Counted from the first letter of the stretch, positions 1 through 10,657 are shown. The stretch: 64,000 bases of DNA from Molanna angustata (GCA_963576475.1 OY754987.1:8004036-8068035), one strand, 5' to 3'. Notes: generated by a model from the letters alone, not told the origin. Made by a program: numbers and translations.

Positions 1-175
1 TTAGAATGCTGGCCTTGCGTCTGTGGTCTAGTGATTGCAATGATGGGTAAATAAAAAAACAATAATCAATCAGACCTACAACATGGCCTTTGTACAGTAT
101 CAAAGGTAATCAAGACTGAAGTATCTTAGAATGATTCTGAATCATTAAAAAGCTCTATAAAAATTATTATTATAT
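1..175 (+). repeat. LINE 3'-tail-like repeat in htt intron
   Basis: The motif TTAGAATGATTCTGAATCATT at about 126-147 occurs again at 62722-62743, after a decayed LINE fragment. Here it is followed by a CTCTATAAAA and ATT-rich tail. This looks like the 3' end of a LINE family. The rest of the stretch holds nothing I recognise. Confidence 0.4.
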
Positions 176-279
176 GTCAGTTATTGTTGTTATATTTTAT
201 TTAATAAATCTTTCAACATTAACGTCAATGCTGTAAATTACTTTTGTGATATTTTAATTATATTTTCTTTACGTTTTAG

Positions 280-432
280 GCATCCTCAGTTGATACAAGA
301 AGTCAATATCTTGGCTTCAACATTCTTTGATCTATCCCCGTTGGATCTATCACAAGGCAGACCGATCAATTCCCAGTACATCAAAACGACCAATATAGAT
401 ACTGGATGGCTTGTCAAGCAAATCAAAAATAG
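280..432 (+). CDS. htt: huntingtin exon A (first visible exon)
   Basis: The acceptor is at 278-279 and the donor GT at 433. The exon starts with the last base of a split codon and ends two bases into the next (phase 2). It encodes about 50 residues including IDTGWLVKQIKNR, which aligns with the D-W-x-V-x-L-V-K stretch of vertebrate huntingtin. Earlier exons are outside the window. Confidence 0.8.
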
Positions 433-464
433 GTAATTCATTTGGTAATTTTAATGAACAATAT

Positions 465-510
465 TATAATTTATTTTTTTAATATTGCTTCTCGGGCAAC
501 TAACAGGTAC
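465..510 (-). repeat. SINE family A, tail half
   Basis: The - strand reads GTACCTGTTAGTTGCCCGAG, the tail of SINE family A, directly after the LINE's ATA tail. With 4321-4504 it forms one SINE interrupted by the LINE. Confidence 0.7.
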
Positions 511-579
511 TATTATTATTATTATTATCGAGATGTCAAGCAGGCAGCAAAAAGCTGATATGCTTGAATGAGTCCAGTG

Positions 580-3414
580 TCACAGCAATCCATCCAGTCC
601 GTTCTTAAATGAGTTAACACTCTCAGTAACAACCAGATCCTGAGGCAGCTTGTTCCAAGCATCCACCACTCTATTGCTCAAGAAGTGTTTGTACGGATTC
701 TGACCAAACGCACTTTTATTTAACTTCAGGCTATGGCCACGCAAGTGCTCGTTTTGATTCTGAGTGTATATATGCGGGAGTTCAGGAGAGTCATAATGAT
801 TGTTTAGCACTTTATATGTCTCAATGAGGTCACCCCTCGTTCTTCTTTCTTTAAGCGTTGTCAGTCCCAAGGCTTGGAGCCGCTCCTCATATGTCCAATG
901 CTTAAGCCCCGCTCCCAGTTTGGTGAACCTTCGCTGCACTCTTTCCAGCAGTGCAATGTCCTTCTCAAAATATGGTGACCAAATTTGGAAACCATATTCT
1001 AATAGCGGCCGGACATAAGTCTTATACATTTTCACCAGTAATTCTGGGCTAATATTATTAAACGTTTTACGTATCAGATATGTCATACTGTTAGCTCGCT
1101 TTACTATACCAAGAATATGTTGGTCCCATTTGAGATCTTTAGACACTGTAATACCCAGATCCCTTTGGCTATTCACTGATCTGAGAATGGTTCCCTCCAA
1201 TCTGTATTGCAGCTTGGGATTCTTTGGGCCAATATGGAGAGCTACACATTTGTCAGCATTGAGCTTTATCAACCATTTCTTGGTCCAGGATAACATTTTC
1301 TCGAGATCTTCCTGCAGCTGTTGTGAGTGAGTAAGTGGATTTCCAAAGAACTTGGTGTCGTCCGCAAATAGTTCCGAATGGCACTGGGTGTCTATTGTGA
1401 GATCCGATATGTATAGAATGAAGAGTAAAGGTCCCAACACTGATCCCTGCGGAACAGAGCTCAGAACTGGTCTCTCAGAAGATAGCTTATCTCCCACTCT
1501 CACCTGGAAATGTCTATCCGTCAGAAAATCCTCAATCCACCTAAGCAGCTTGCCACGTATACCAAGATGGTCCAATTTCAAGAGCAATCTTTTTATCGGA
1601 ACAGTATCAAATGCCTTCTGAAAATCCAAATATATAACATCGACAGGTTCATGTCGGTCGAAGCTCAGGGTCCACCGATGTAAGCATAATAGCAAGTTAG
1701 ACACAACAGATCTGCCCGGCATAAAGCCGTGCTGTTCTGCTCCAATAATATTGTTCTCTCTGACGAAGGCCCGCATCTGATCAACAATAATCCTCTCCAT
1801 ACATTTACACAGAACACTTGTTAAACTGATAGGACGGTAATTGCTCGGATCCAGTTTGTTTCCCTTCTTGTAGATTGGTGTGATAGTTGCCCTCTTCCAT
1901 TCCGTAGGGATCCTTCCAGTGTTAAATGAGTTTCTCATCAAATGCGTGATAGGTCGACACAGGGACTCGGCACATCTCTTCAAGACAATTGGAGGAACAT
2001 TGTCTGGTCCCATGGATGAGTGCTCGTCGAGGTTACACAATACTTTTTTTATGAGATCTTCAGAGAAATTAATGTCGCACAGTGTGTTATTAACTCTTTG
2101 AATTCCTTCAACATCTGGGAGTGGACCATCTGGTTCTCTAATAAATACCTTCTGAAACTGATCTGCAAATATATTTGCTATCTCTTCACGAATTGATGTT
2201 GTTCCTCCCCCCTCAACATTCAACACGGGAGGAACATTTACCCTCGAGGACAGTTGCTTATTCACATAATTAAAAAATGGTTTGCTTCCACTCATCACTA
2301 TTCTCTCCTCAAACTCTCTACGACAATCTCTCATGAAGGATGTAACTTTGTTATTCTGCTTTCTATAAATTTGGTAATCAACTGGTAATTTAGTCCTTCT
2401 GTATTTGTCCCAACTCTTTCTTTTTTCCTTAATTAATTGTATTGTCTGGAGATTAATCCAAGGTTTATTAATATTAATCTTCTTTCCTTTAATCGTTGTG
2501 GGTGTATGGATGTCCAATGTGCTCATTACTTCACATTTAAACCTGTTCCAGATCTCATCAATATTACTTGAGAGATTGGTAATAAAAGAGAAGTCTCTCT
2601 CCATCATGCTTGTCTCAGTGACGTTGTAATCTGTTAAGTTATAGTTCTTTCTCAATATTTCATCTTGCGACCCTTGTAATAACTCCAGATGCAACTGTAG
2701 TAAAGCTATTAGGGCAACGTGATCACTCTTACCTATGCATGGTTCATATTTTATTTCACTTATAAGATTTTCCTCATTAACCATGACAAGATCCAATATA
2801 GAAGGGGTTTGGTTTGCCCTGTATCGAGTCGGCTGGTTAACCAACTGGTAAAGATTGCTATTTGAATACATTTCCAAAAACAAGTTTTCGTGTGTGTTGG
2901 AACTTTGTAAGTTTTGAAGAGGCCATGTTAAACCTGGTAGGTTGAAATCTCCAAAAATCAGAGTGGTCAATGTTTCACCAGTAAAAGCCTGTATATTGTT
3001 GTATAGAGCATTGTCATCACTTATGCTCGAAGAAGGAGGCCTGTATATGCCACCAATCACAAAAGTCAAGTTAGCAATATGGACATTAAGCCATATGGCT
3101 TCAGTGTAACCAAAATTTTCTCTCAATCGTAGTGAGGCCTTAATAGGTATGTCTTGGTATTTTTCAGCCACATATATTATGACTCCGCCTCCACGCTTAT
3201 CTACTCTGTCACATCTGAATATAGAATAGTTTGATATATTTACAATAGAGTCAGGAATATCACCATTCAGCCACGATTCACTCAACAAAATAAGCACTGG
3301 ACGTACTCTTTCAATTTCAATCAACAACGAATCCAACTTTGCCGTAAGGGATGCTATGTTCGTATAGAGTATGGGCAGGGTTACAAACTTATTCGCTATT
3401 GGTTTTTTTGTAAC
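580..3414 (-). CDS. LINE ORF2: APE endonuclease and reverse transcriptase
   Basis: The open frame runs from just after TAA at 3415-3417 to the stop at 580, about 940 codons. The endonuclease domain begins LPILYTNIASLTAKL before any ATG, continues with LSESWL, a GGIYRPP block, the GDFNLPG motif and a catalytic SDH near 200. The reverse transcriptase follows with YRPISLTSVLCKCMERI, YLDFQKAFDTV, PQGSVLGPLLF and the catalytic FADD at about residue 656 counted from 3336. The C-terminus includes VDAWNKLPQDLV. It has no usable ATG near the endonuclease start and lies in the -1 frame relative to ORF1, so it is probably made by frameshift or reinitiation. Family assignment to CR1/L2 is by motif memory. 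Confidence 0.85.
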   Translation of the reverse strand, partial: VTKKPIANKFVTLPILYTNIASLTAKLDSLLIEIERVRPVLILLSESWLNGDIPDSIVNISNYSIFRCDRVDKRGGGVIIYVAEKYQDIPIKASLRLRENFGYTEAIWLNVHIANLTFVIGGIYRPPSSSISDDNALYNNIQAFTGETLTTLIFGDFNLPGLTWPLQNLQSSNTHENLFLEMYSNSNLYQLVNQPTRYRANQTPSILDLVMVNEENLISEIKYEPCIGKSDHVALIALLQLHLELLQGSQDEILRKNYNLTDYNVTETSMMERDFSFITNLSSNIDEIWNRFKCEVMSTLDIHTPTTIKGKKININKPWINLQTIQLIKEKRKSWDKYRRTKLPVDYQIYRKQNNKVTSFMRDCRREFEERIVMSGSKPFFNYVNKQLSSRVNVPPVLNVEGGGTTSIREEIANIFADQFQKVFIREPDGPLPDVEGIQRVNNTLCDINFSEDLIKKVLCNLDEHSSMGPDNVPPIVLKRCAESLCRPITHLMRNSFNTGRIPTEWKRATITPIYKKGNKLDPSNYRPISLTSVLCKCMERIIVDQMRAFVRENNIIGAEQHGFMPGRSVVSNLLLCLHRWTLSFDRHEPVDVIYLDFQKAFDTVPIKRLLLKLDHLGIRGKLLRWIEDFLTDRHFQVRVGDKLSSERPVLSSVPQGSVLGPLLFILYISDLTIDTQCHSELFADDTKFFGNPLTHSQQLQEDLEKMLSWTKKWLIKLNADKCVALHIGPKNPKLQYRLEGTILRSVNSQRDLGITVSKDLKWDQHILGIVKRANSMTYLIRKTFNNISPELLVKMYKTYVRPLLEYGFQIWSPYFEKDIALLERVQRRFTKLGAGLKHWTYEERLQALGLTTLKERRTRGDLIETYKVLNNHYDSPELPHIYTQNQNEHLRGHSLKLNKSAFGQNPYKHFLSNRVVDAWNKLPQDLVVTESVNSFKNGLDGLL

Positions 3415-4106
3415 TTAGTAATTCGTGGACACCCCCGTATATATTTTATTGTTATGTCAACTTCACCACTATTTTGACGACTCTTCAATTCTTCCCTCAG
3501 TGTCTTGAGATGCTCCAGTTGAGCAGGAGTGAGATCACTCTTGATTCTACCAGGCCTCGGAAGCCGCTTCTTGTTCCTGAGAATCGTCATTGCTTGTTCC
3601 CTAGATTCCATTATCACTTTGAGGGGTCGCCATTTTTGTTCCCCTTGTTGGCGCTTTCCCAAACGGGACACCTTTATTGCCATATTAGGGACATTAGTCA
3701 ACACTTTGATAATTTTTCCCACTTCAATTTTATCATGTTGGATCCTATCCGCAGACTCCTGGGCACTAGATTTAGGAACATCATAAATGATGATGTTTCT
3801 AGATCGTGTTTCCCGCTCTACAAGTTCTTCAAGGACCTCTTGTTGAGAGCCTGTTTCTCTTGGTCCAGTTTTGAGTCTTTCAATATCCTGTTGCATCTCA
3901 TTCAGTTTCTTGATGAGTAAGGGGACCTCAGAGAGCCCCTTTTGACAGTCCTGGCAAAAGAATCTCAAGACCCTGGTATTCAAGGCCAAACATTTAATTT
4001 CCGTTGCTGTTAGTTTTAAGCACCTTGCACAGGTGTCCTTCTGGCAACTGTCACACTTGTAGTGAATATCATGGCTAGAATCCACACCACACACAAACTG
4101 AGCCAT
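3396..4106 (-). CDS. LINE ORF1 protein (Cys-rich zinc finger, RRM-like)
   Basis: This 236-residue protein starts at ATG 4106. Residues 6-55 carry a Cys/His array (C-x12-C-x2-C-x5-C-x2-C and later C-x2-C), a PHD-like zinc finger typical of ORF1 proteins in CR1-group LINEs. A short coiled-coil-like stretch follows at about 65-80. Residues 95-185 (RNIIIYDVPKSS onward, then PLKVIMESREQAMTIL) look RRM-like. A basic tail with RGCPRITK ends just past a slippery A-tract. ORF1 proteins bind element RNA and form the retrotransposition particle. The stop TAG at 3396-3398 is two codons after the A AAA AAC sequence. Confidence 0.75.
   Translation of the reverse strand: MAQFVCGVDSSHDIHYKCDSCQKDTCARCLKLTATEIKCLALNTRVLRFFCQDCQKGLSEVPLLIKKLNEMQQDIERLKTGPRETGSQQEVLEELVERETRSRNIIIYDVPKSSAQESADRIQHDKIEVGKIIKVLTNVPNMAIKVSRLGKRQQGEQKWRPLKVIMESREQAMTILRNKKRLPRPGRIKSDLTPAQLEHLKTLREELKSRQNSGEVDITIKYIRGCPRITKLQKNQ
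3402..3408 (-). promoter_or_regulatory. candidate -1 ribosomal frameshift site (A AAA AAC)
   Basis: In the ORF1 frame the codons read CAA AAA AAC CAA TAG, giving the classical slippery heptamer A AAA AAC two codons before the ORF1 stop. A -1 shift continues as AAA AAC CCA ATA GCG straight into the ORF2 frame and the start of the endonuclease domain. I did not identify a downstream pseudoknot by eye. Confidence 0.55.
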
Positions 4107-4320
4107 TGTAAGATTATTACTAAGTATACACCACAGCCAAACTTTGAAGCACTATAAATCCACAAAACCAATTATTTTTGAAAGAAATTTTGTTAAACGG
4201 GTGATAATGAGCTAATTTTTAATATTTATACAACTTTTATCAAAAATTGGTTAGTATTTTCAGATTAATTTAGTTATAATTAGACACATTCACACTAAGA
4301 CACAAGACTTGACCAATGAC

Positions 4321-4504
4321 CTATGTCAAATATTAATTTAACACGCACCCAATAACAAGTTGCCACATTCTGGATACTTACGATATTAATCGTCTCACAG
4401 ATCCAGACTGAAAACACAATTAAAAACTGTGTCTCCACCGGGAATCGAACCCGGGACCTTTGCATCAGCAGTCAGATACCCAACCAACTGAGCCATGAAG
4501 GCCG
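4321..4504 (-). repeat. SINE family A, head half (split by the LINE)
   Basis: On the - strand it starts with a tRNA-like head: TGGCTCAGTTGG (A box) and GGTTCGATTCC (B box), then GTGGAGACACAGTTTTTAAT. It breaks off after TTTGACATAG, and the matching tail is at about 465-510. The same family occurs at 26020, 49486 and 59586. Confidence 0.8.
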
Positions 4505-4559
4505 ACAAATACTTAGTAAAACAAAAATGAATCTGTATCTAATAGCAGACATAAGAAAA

Positions 4560-5280
4560 ATTAATATTAAATATATCCAGAGACTTTGGAATGATGTTTT
4601 TACACCAATTCATGTCTTTATGCCTCTAACTGGTTGTTTGGAAGAAATTGCCTAATGGCAATAAGCCCGCCAGTGTGCATTATATTTTGTTTATATTATT
4701 TACAAACAGATTAATAAATTACTTGTTATTTACCTGATTATCATTTTTTCAAATAAATGTAATTAAAAAAATGAATTTACATTTATTTATTTTATAGCTG
4801 TTTAGGTACCGGTTTAGAATAGTGCTTCCACTCTTTTCTATTGTTATTATTGAATGTAATAATAATAATAATAATGAACACTTCCTTGCACCAAGCGTAA
4901 GTGGCGAGCTTATTGCGAGTGTCCCGTAAGAGCCGGGTAATCGAAAATACAACAGGCAACAATAACATCTCACATTATTCAGCAATGAGGTTCACCACCA
5001 CCCATTTTGAATGTAGTGCCTTTTTAGGTTAGATGAAACTGTTGTGTTGGTATACACGCATGTGTTGTGCTTCTTTATATTTATTTGAATAGATCTATAT
5101 ATTAAAATACATAGCCTAATCTATAGTAACATATAAACAATTATTTCAATTTTAATAATTTGTTTTTTTTTTTTTTTTCCTCTTTTATGTCCCTTGGCAC
5201 ATAAAAGAAGAAAAATGCACACCCGTACACCTGTCGCTGGTTACCCCACATTGTGGTATATGCCTTGATGGTATGAATGA
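4560..5280. repeat. SINE-like repeats with ATT tail
   Basis: Bases 4625-4672 carry a SINE-tail motif (GAAGAAATTGCC then CAATAAGCCCGCC) seen again at 13490 and, inverted, near 21030. From 4850 to about 5275 an inverted repeat copy starts with an ATT microsatellite tail, then AACACTTCCTTGCACC, CGAAAATACAACAG and a TACCCCACATTGTGG block. Related copies are at 16080-16260, 45940 and 46290-46470. No coding potential. Confidence 0.5.
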
Positions 5281-5427
5281 ATGAACTTACATTTACAATT
5301 GAAGATATTCAAAATAACTATCTGAATATATTTTTTATTATCTGAAGTGAATCAAGATCTTTCCATTAAAATTTTACCATTTCTATTATGTAAGACTATT
5401 AAATTGTCTGGATTTTTTGGTCTTTAG

Positions 5428-6424
5428 GTGCTACAGGAACTCAAATGAACCTCACGTCTCCGGGAGATTGTCGAGTCTCGCAAAGCTCCTGCAGTCGCTC
5501 GACGCCGAACAGCTGGACTCCATCGTCAACTGTCCCGAGTTTGACTCTCAAATCCTCTGTCAAATGTTGAAGTCAGCCACCTTGGGCTATGTAAGAAAGC
5601 TGGTCGAGCAGGCTGTGGAATGGGATCACTCCAAGCGGGAGAGAAACCACACTAACTTTAGCAACAATCCAAACTATTACACTTCGTACGCGATGAGAAA
5701 CGAGGTCCAGTCGCAGTTTTACGTATCGATCAAAGACTCGGCCGATTCAGAAGCTTCTCCGAGCAGATACGGAAAGCTTAAATTAGAAACCAACGAGGAT
5801 CAAATGGAACTGGTGCCTCCGGAATTCGATCCGTTCCTTTCTGTGTCTCTCGTGCACTTTGAGAGGTTGATTCAAGGTGTCGTCTCGTTGTTTCCCAGAC
5901 AGAGTAGACCTTTGAGTCAGTTCGACACGGGGACGTTCTCGGACAATCACACGATGGACAAATATACGAGAAGATGCTTTCAAGTATTCAGAGACAAGCT
6001 GTTCCATAAGGAGTTATTGAGCATTCAGAACATTGTAGCGTCGTATTTGGAATCATTCAAAAAGTTGGAAAATATCTTAAACCACATTGACTGCGACGTG
6101 AAGCATAAAATCTTAGATTTGTACCTTCCGAAGCATCTGGCGAAGACTTTAATGTCTTTTACGATTATCAGCCTTCAGTACACTTCGTACCTTATCAAGT
6201 TGAACGAGAACGATTTGCCGGCGGACTGCGACACCTCGTTCAGGGGCAACGGATTCAAGATGTGCGACGAGAGTTTGGATCACACGTTGAATGTGACGAT
6301 TCTGAACGCATCGAAAGCGTTTTATATGAAGCCCGTGTGGAAACAGCTCAACATGGAGACAAACATGACAAGAGTACAGTCAGCTATCAATTGTTTGTAT
6401 GGCTATGTCCGTTATATTGTCAAA
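5428..6424 (+). CDS. htt: huntingtin exon B (large exon)
   Basis: The first G completes an arginine codon begun in exon A, and 332 codons follow to a donor GTAAGT at 6425 (phase 0). The peptide begins CYRNSN, then SSLAKLLQSLDAEQLDSIV, and ends INCLYGYVRYIVK, matching the C-V-F-I-L-E region of vertebrate huntingtin. It is mostly helical, as expected for HEAT repeats. The upstream reading to TTG at 5417 is intronic. This exon has higher GC and more balanced codons than the AT-rich introns around it. Confidence 0.87.
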
Positions 6425-6479
6425 GTAAGTAAGCTTTAAATTGATCTTAATATCTCAGATAGATATTTATATTGACAAT

Positions 6480-6660
6480 CATTTTAACATCTCAATAGTG
6501 ACGAAGATGGGATCTTATAGAAGAACCAGGAATTCGAAGCACCTACAGGGCTTATGACCTGTCATCGGCTGGTTTACGTGATCATTTTATGCGCTTGTGC
6601 AACGTTCACCAATTATGCCTTAATGAGTCCCCTTATCAATGTAATTTTTGAATGTTCTAT
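6480..6660 (+). repeat. dispersed repeat G, copy 1
   Basis: The copy contains ACCTACAGGGCTTATGACCT, GTCATCGGCTGGTTTACGTG and CACCAATTATG. Copies 2 and 3 lie at 12961-13133 and 29565-29730. It is non-coding, a SINE or LINE tail of unknown class. Confidence 0.55.
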
Positions 6661-8084
6661 ATATTTTGAATACTGTGTAACAATTCACCTGAAAATAATG
6701 CATTATTTTCAGGTGAATTACTATTGCCATCTATGAAGTAACGAAGAAACCTTTTTTGTAACGCCATCTATTGAGAAATTGGTTTATTTGTAAAGAATTA
6801 AAGCAATAGTCCTTATAAATTAAGTGACGGTGTCTCGCACAGATGTCACCCCTGAACTGCGCCAGAAATATTACGAAAAAAAAATATATATTGAATAATG
6901 GCAACAGAAAAAAGAGAGATAGTTAAAAATCAGTTAAAAATAACTTTGACTCCCGACAGGGAAAAAAATCCAATGTTTGCGCATATGCAATAATAAAAAT
7001 ATTCGAAAAAAGAGAATGACATTAAAAAATATTTAATGTCAGGTGATACTGTCGTGTGATTACGTTCATTCCTTTAATGTCTTTCTATTTACCTTAATGT
7101 CTTTTGGGTATTCTATTATATCTTGGTATTACCCCTTCTTTATTATTCGTATCCTCATTTTGAATCTATATATAGATGGTCTTCATCACGATTGTTCACC
7201 ATTCTGACAATGTGAAGCATTTAGCGATACCGGTAAATGGGAGTCAGTCACGTTTAAGAACTTAATTAAATAGAACTGTGGCGGGAAAATCAGCTTGATT
7301 TTAATCGCTATGCAAGATCACGCAACTCATTCGGACCAATAAGCGAACTCTAGAAGTTTGGTGCCGTGTGACACTGGCCTAGCGAGAGAGGCCTAGCCGA
7401 GTGGAACACGAGGTACATCGCCCATTCGATCGACGATGCTCGCCCACTCGTCCCGTCTTCACCACACGAGGTAGGTACGCTATCAATCTACCGCGTGGTT
7501 TCACAACGTCCAGTTTCGTCCTTAATTTGTCCTGCATGCTTCACATGCTCTCGACTCGCTATAGAACGTAATATTATATATATTTTTAGCATAATTCTAT
7601 GATTATAGAATTCTATATATAAATTCACAGTTTCAAACATAAAAAAATGAAATAAAAAATGTATTGTCTTAATAAAATGTTTTAAATACTCTCCATAGAT
7701 GCCTCTGCTATGCATATTTTAAAGTTATTCGCAATCAAGTGTATTTTATTGACAATGACGTTGAGGAAAGTCAACAAGCCTTTAATGAAATGTTATTATA
7801 GACATTGAGGAACGTCCATAATCCCCCACTTGTTAAAATGATCTCATAATTTTGGCCTTATAAAAAACGCTAAATGGCAGATTCATTAATCTAATGACGG
7901 ATAACCTCAATAATAATAATAATAATAATTAACATATCGCCATTTTATGATAACAAGATTCCGTGAGTACTCTTTCATTGTTGGTTCTGAAGATTTGATT
8001 GATCCGTTTTCACTAAAACCACCATCATAGTAAGTTGCTTTATCGGCTCTATCCAAATTCCTTTAAAGAATTTGTATTATATGA
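6661..8084. other. intron sequence, nothing recognised
   Basis: AT-rich htt intron with no coding signal. Bases 7260-7520 are less AT-rich and include AGAACTGTGGCGGG, probably another repeat that I cannot name. A TAA microsatellite is at 7909-7929. Confidence 0.4.
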
Positions 8085-8378
8085 TCCAGACAATCTCAAT
8101 ATAAGATGTTTTCCTTATGGCACATTCTTAACACAGTACTATATGTAATGTCTTGTAGAGTCAACTCATTCAGAACCTTAAAGACAATGAAGCATTCTTT
8201 ATACTACTTGTTATGTACACTTCAACCAGTGTAGTTAGTAAGATGAGGAGTTACTCGATATTTTTTTGCGAATCTCGCATCTTTGTCAGATACCATCTAT
8301 AATCCATTAAGGTGATACTTATTTGATTACAGGACAGTCTCCCGATCACTTTAATTAACCTAACATCACCAGCTGCCC
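8085..8378 (+). repeat. segment with an inverted copy at 10921-11215
   Basis: It holds intron sequence, the exon C acceptor and about 45 bases of exon C. Shared blocks include CTTCAACCAGTGTAGTT, a TATTTGATTACAGGACA stretch across the acceptor, and CATCACTTTAATT in the exon. A shorter, more diverged direct copy lies at 12395-12490. Confidence 0.65.
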
Positions 8379-8541
8379 CTCCAGGAGTCCCCGGAGAACT
8401 TTCCGCTACTTGTGACAAGTTCTTGACCCTGATCAAGTATTGGGAGGACCACATTTATAACAAACTTAGCAACAATAGTGATTGTATCATGTCCCATAGG
8501 ATGCAACAGGCAGTGGAGAAATTGCTGGTTGTTCTCTGCAG
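8333..8541 (+). CDS. htt: huntingtin exon C
   Basis: The acceptor TTTGATTACAG ends at 8332 and the donor GT is at 8542. The frame is phase 0 in and phase 2 out, agreeing with exons B and D. It encodes about 70 residues, from DSLPITLINLTSP to QAVEKLLVVLC, corresponding to the acidic-linker and E-M-V-E-S-L-Q region of vertebrate huntingtin. The acceptor and first 45 bases have an inverted copy at 10921-10970. Confidence 0.82.
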
Positions 8542-8704
8542 GTCAGTAATTAGAAATTTGTCTTGACAACTGAAAAAATGTAGAAAAATAGATGTAAATA
8601 AGTATTGTATCATTTTTTTTGGCATAAAAGAAATCCAATTATACTCCTAGATTAAATTTGTGCATTGTTTAGTACCCATACGGCACAATAACATCCATTG
8701 CATT

Positions 8705-9015
8705 TAAATTTTATTAGTAGAAAACAAGTGTCTTCACAGCAATTCTATATATTCTCTTAGAAGACAACAAGTGTCTTTTCAGCCTAATTTTATTACAAGA
8801 CAACAATTGCCATCTGAAAAAGTATTTTTTTATTAGAAGACAACAAGTGCTTGCTCAGCAATTCATTTATTTTAGAAAACCAACGATTGTTTTTTGTCAA
8901 TTCAATTTTATTAGAAGACAACAAGTGCCTCCTCAGTAATTCAATTTGATTAGAAGATGTGTCTTCTAAACATTTTCAATATATTAGAAGAGAACAAGTG
9001 CCTTCTCATTTCAGA
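8705..9015 (+). repeat. degenerate tandem repeat (unit about 50-60 bp)
   Basis: About six diverged units contain TTAGAAGACAACAAGTGC followed by CTCAGCAATTC. They vary in length and sequence, indicating an old array. It lies in the htt intron between exons C and D. Confidence 0.7.
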
Positions 9016-9118
9016 ATTCACTTTGTGGTACATTTTTAAAAACTTTTTATATAACACAAATGACCAACAACTCCACCGACAGTTAAACACAAACATAGAG
9101 AGTTGGTTGTTATCAGTC

Positions 9119-9280
9119 CAGCCTCCCTAGACAATGTGTCATTTAGCTCAAGAAAAGAACAAAGAAAAGTTAACTCAATGTATGGAAGTGACAGCTGCCA
9201 GTCACGTGACTGGCAACTGTCACTTCCATACATTGAGTTATCTTTTCTTGAGCTAAATGACACGTTGTCTAGGGGGGCTG
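9119..9280. mobile_element. foldback MITE P1, copy 1
   Basis: An almost perfect palindrome. The arms include CTCAATGTATGGAAGTGACA and meet at a central GTCACGTGAC. The outer ends read CCTCCCTAGACAATG and, inverted, CTAGGGGGGC. The left arm has an extra direct insertion of about 9 bases. The second copy is at 34656-34802. Confidence 0.8.
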
Positions 9281-9492
9281 ATGAGGAAGCGGCAGGCTTT
9301 GAAACCGGTCGAATATATAAACTCAATTAGTGGTTATAAGAAAGTCATTTGCGTATTTTAAAAAAAGTTTTAAATAAATACTTTAATTTACATATTTTTA
9401 TTAAACTTTGTGTCCGAGTAGTTTATACAAAGTTTGAAAAATTTAAATAATCCACAATAATATCTAAAGAATTGAATGAACAATCTTTGCAG

Positions 9493-9714
9493 GTGTGATT
9501 TTGCATGCTCTTTTACTCTGGTGCCCCCGCTAGCATGGAACGAGATGGACATATTTGAGGATATTGCCAAGTTTCCGACCATCCACGACCTGCAGAACGG
9601 TTCCGACGCGCCAAGCAAAGCCGACATCAACAAGGAGAGAAGAATCAAAAAGGAGATTCCCATACCGATAAGTTCACTTCAAGATATGGACGTTTTGGAG
9701 CAGTTTATTTTCAG
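9493..9714 (+). CDS. htt: huntingtin exon D
   Basis: The acceptor CTTTGCAG ends at 9492 and the donor GTACTC is at 9715, phase 2 in and phase 2 out. The peptide contains TLVPPLAWNEMDIFEDI and ends DVLEQFIFR. These match the R-V-P-P-L-V-W and E-V-F-K-E-F-I-Y-R blocks of vertebrate huntingtin. Confidence 0.88.
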
Positions 9715-9954
9715 GTACTCAAAAATAGTTGTGCTATTGAATGTATTAATGAACGGATTAATTGATTGTGTGTGAATGAGATGTATCAAAGTATAAAAGA
9801 GTACTTTGAATGTACTTTGTAAATGCGCGTGAGATGGCAGTAGGGCATTCTGAAGATGGCTCCGTAGGTAGCACATTAAGTAATTGTATATTGTTAATAC
9901 ATATATAAACATTTGATATACACAATGTATTATATGGATGTAATGAAATATTTT

Positions 9955-10425
9955 AACACTTATCAAGCCAGTCCTCATGTATGCTTCCGAAACCTGGGTG
10001 ATGACCAAACAAATTGAAGGATCCATAGCGACTTTTGAGAGAAGGATCCTTTGAACGATCTACGGGCCAACAAAAGAGAATAATGTTTGGCGTTGTCGAT
10101 ACAACAGGGAACTATATGAGACCTATGAAAAGCCCGATGTGATCAGTTCCATCAAGATAGGGCGCTTAAGATGGGCTGGTCACATAATCCAAATGGACGA
10201 CGACAACCCCACAAAACGCCTCACACTTTCTGTGCCACAAGATCGAAGGAGACCAGGAAGACCAAGGACTCAATGGATAGACAGTTTCGATGCCGATGCT
10301 TCCACAATAAATATTAGAAACTGGAGAACGAAGGCAACGAATAGACGGGAATGGAGGAGACTCTTGGATTCAGCCAAGGCCCACCCAGGGCTGTCAAGCT
10401 TATGATGATGATGATGAATGAAACA
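9955..10425 (+). pseudogene. RTE-like LINE 3' fragment
   Basis: Translation gives LIKPVLMYASETWVMTKQ, then, after a stop, ISSIKIGRLRWAGHIIQMDD, RRRPGRPRTQWID and a KAHPGLSSL end. These are hallmarks of the reverse transcriptase C-terminus in RTE-type LINEs. The fragment ends in a TGA/ATG microsatellite tail (10403-10418). It is 5'-truncated, has an in-frame stop, and sits in an htt intron. Confidence 0.8.
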
Positions 10426-10657
10426 TATAGAAGTATGTACTTAGGTATATTTTTTGGAACATCTCTATAGAGATTGAGGAAGAGATTGTGTTTTGAAAGC
10501 AAGGAAAAATCACAAAGACATTCATACAAGTATGAATTTAATTCTTTAGTGTCCTCGGAGGCAAAATTTATGCTTTCATACATTTTCATTGCATATTCAC
10601 CTTAGATATATTTATATACATTTTAAAACATTCAAGTTGAGATTCTGTTTGTTTTAG

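Larger units (their letters stand above)
511..4320 (-). mobile_element. CR1/L2-like two-ORF LINE, nearly complete
   Basis: It reads right to left: a 5' UTR (about 4107-4320), ORF1 with Cys-rich domain (4106-3396), ORF2 with endonuclease and reverse transcriptase (to 580), and a short 3' UTR ending in an ATA microsatellite (511-528). Both ORFs are intact. The edges are defined by the interrupted SINE on each side, with at most four bases (ATAG) duplicated. Few or no target duplications fit the CR1/L2 group. It lies in an htt intron, opposite to the gene. Confidence 0.8.

Noticed and set aside
9036..9330. Two similar proteins on opposite strands (LDNVSFSSRK...)
   Set aside because: They are the two arms of a palindromic MITE read on each strand.
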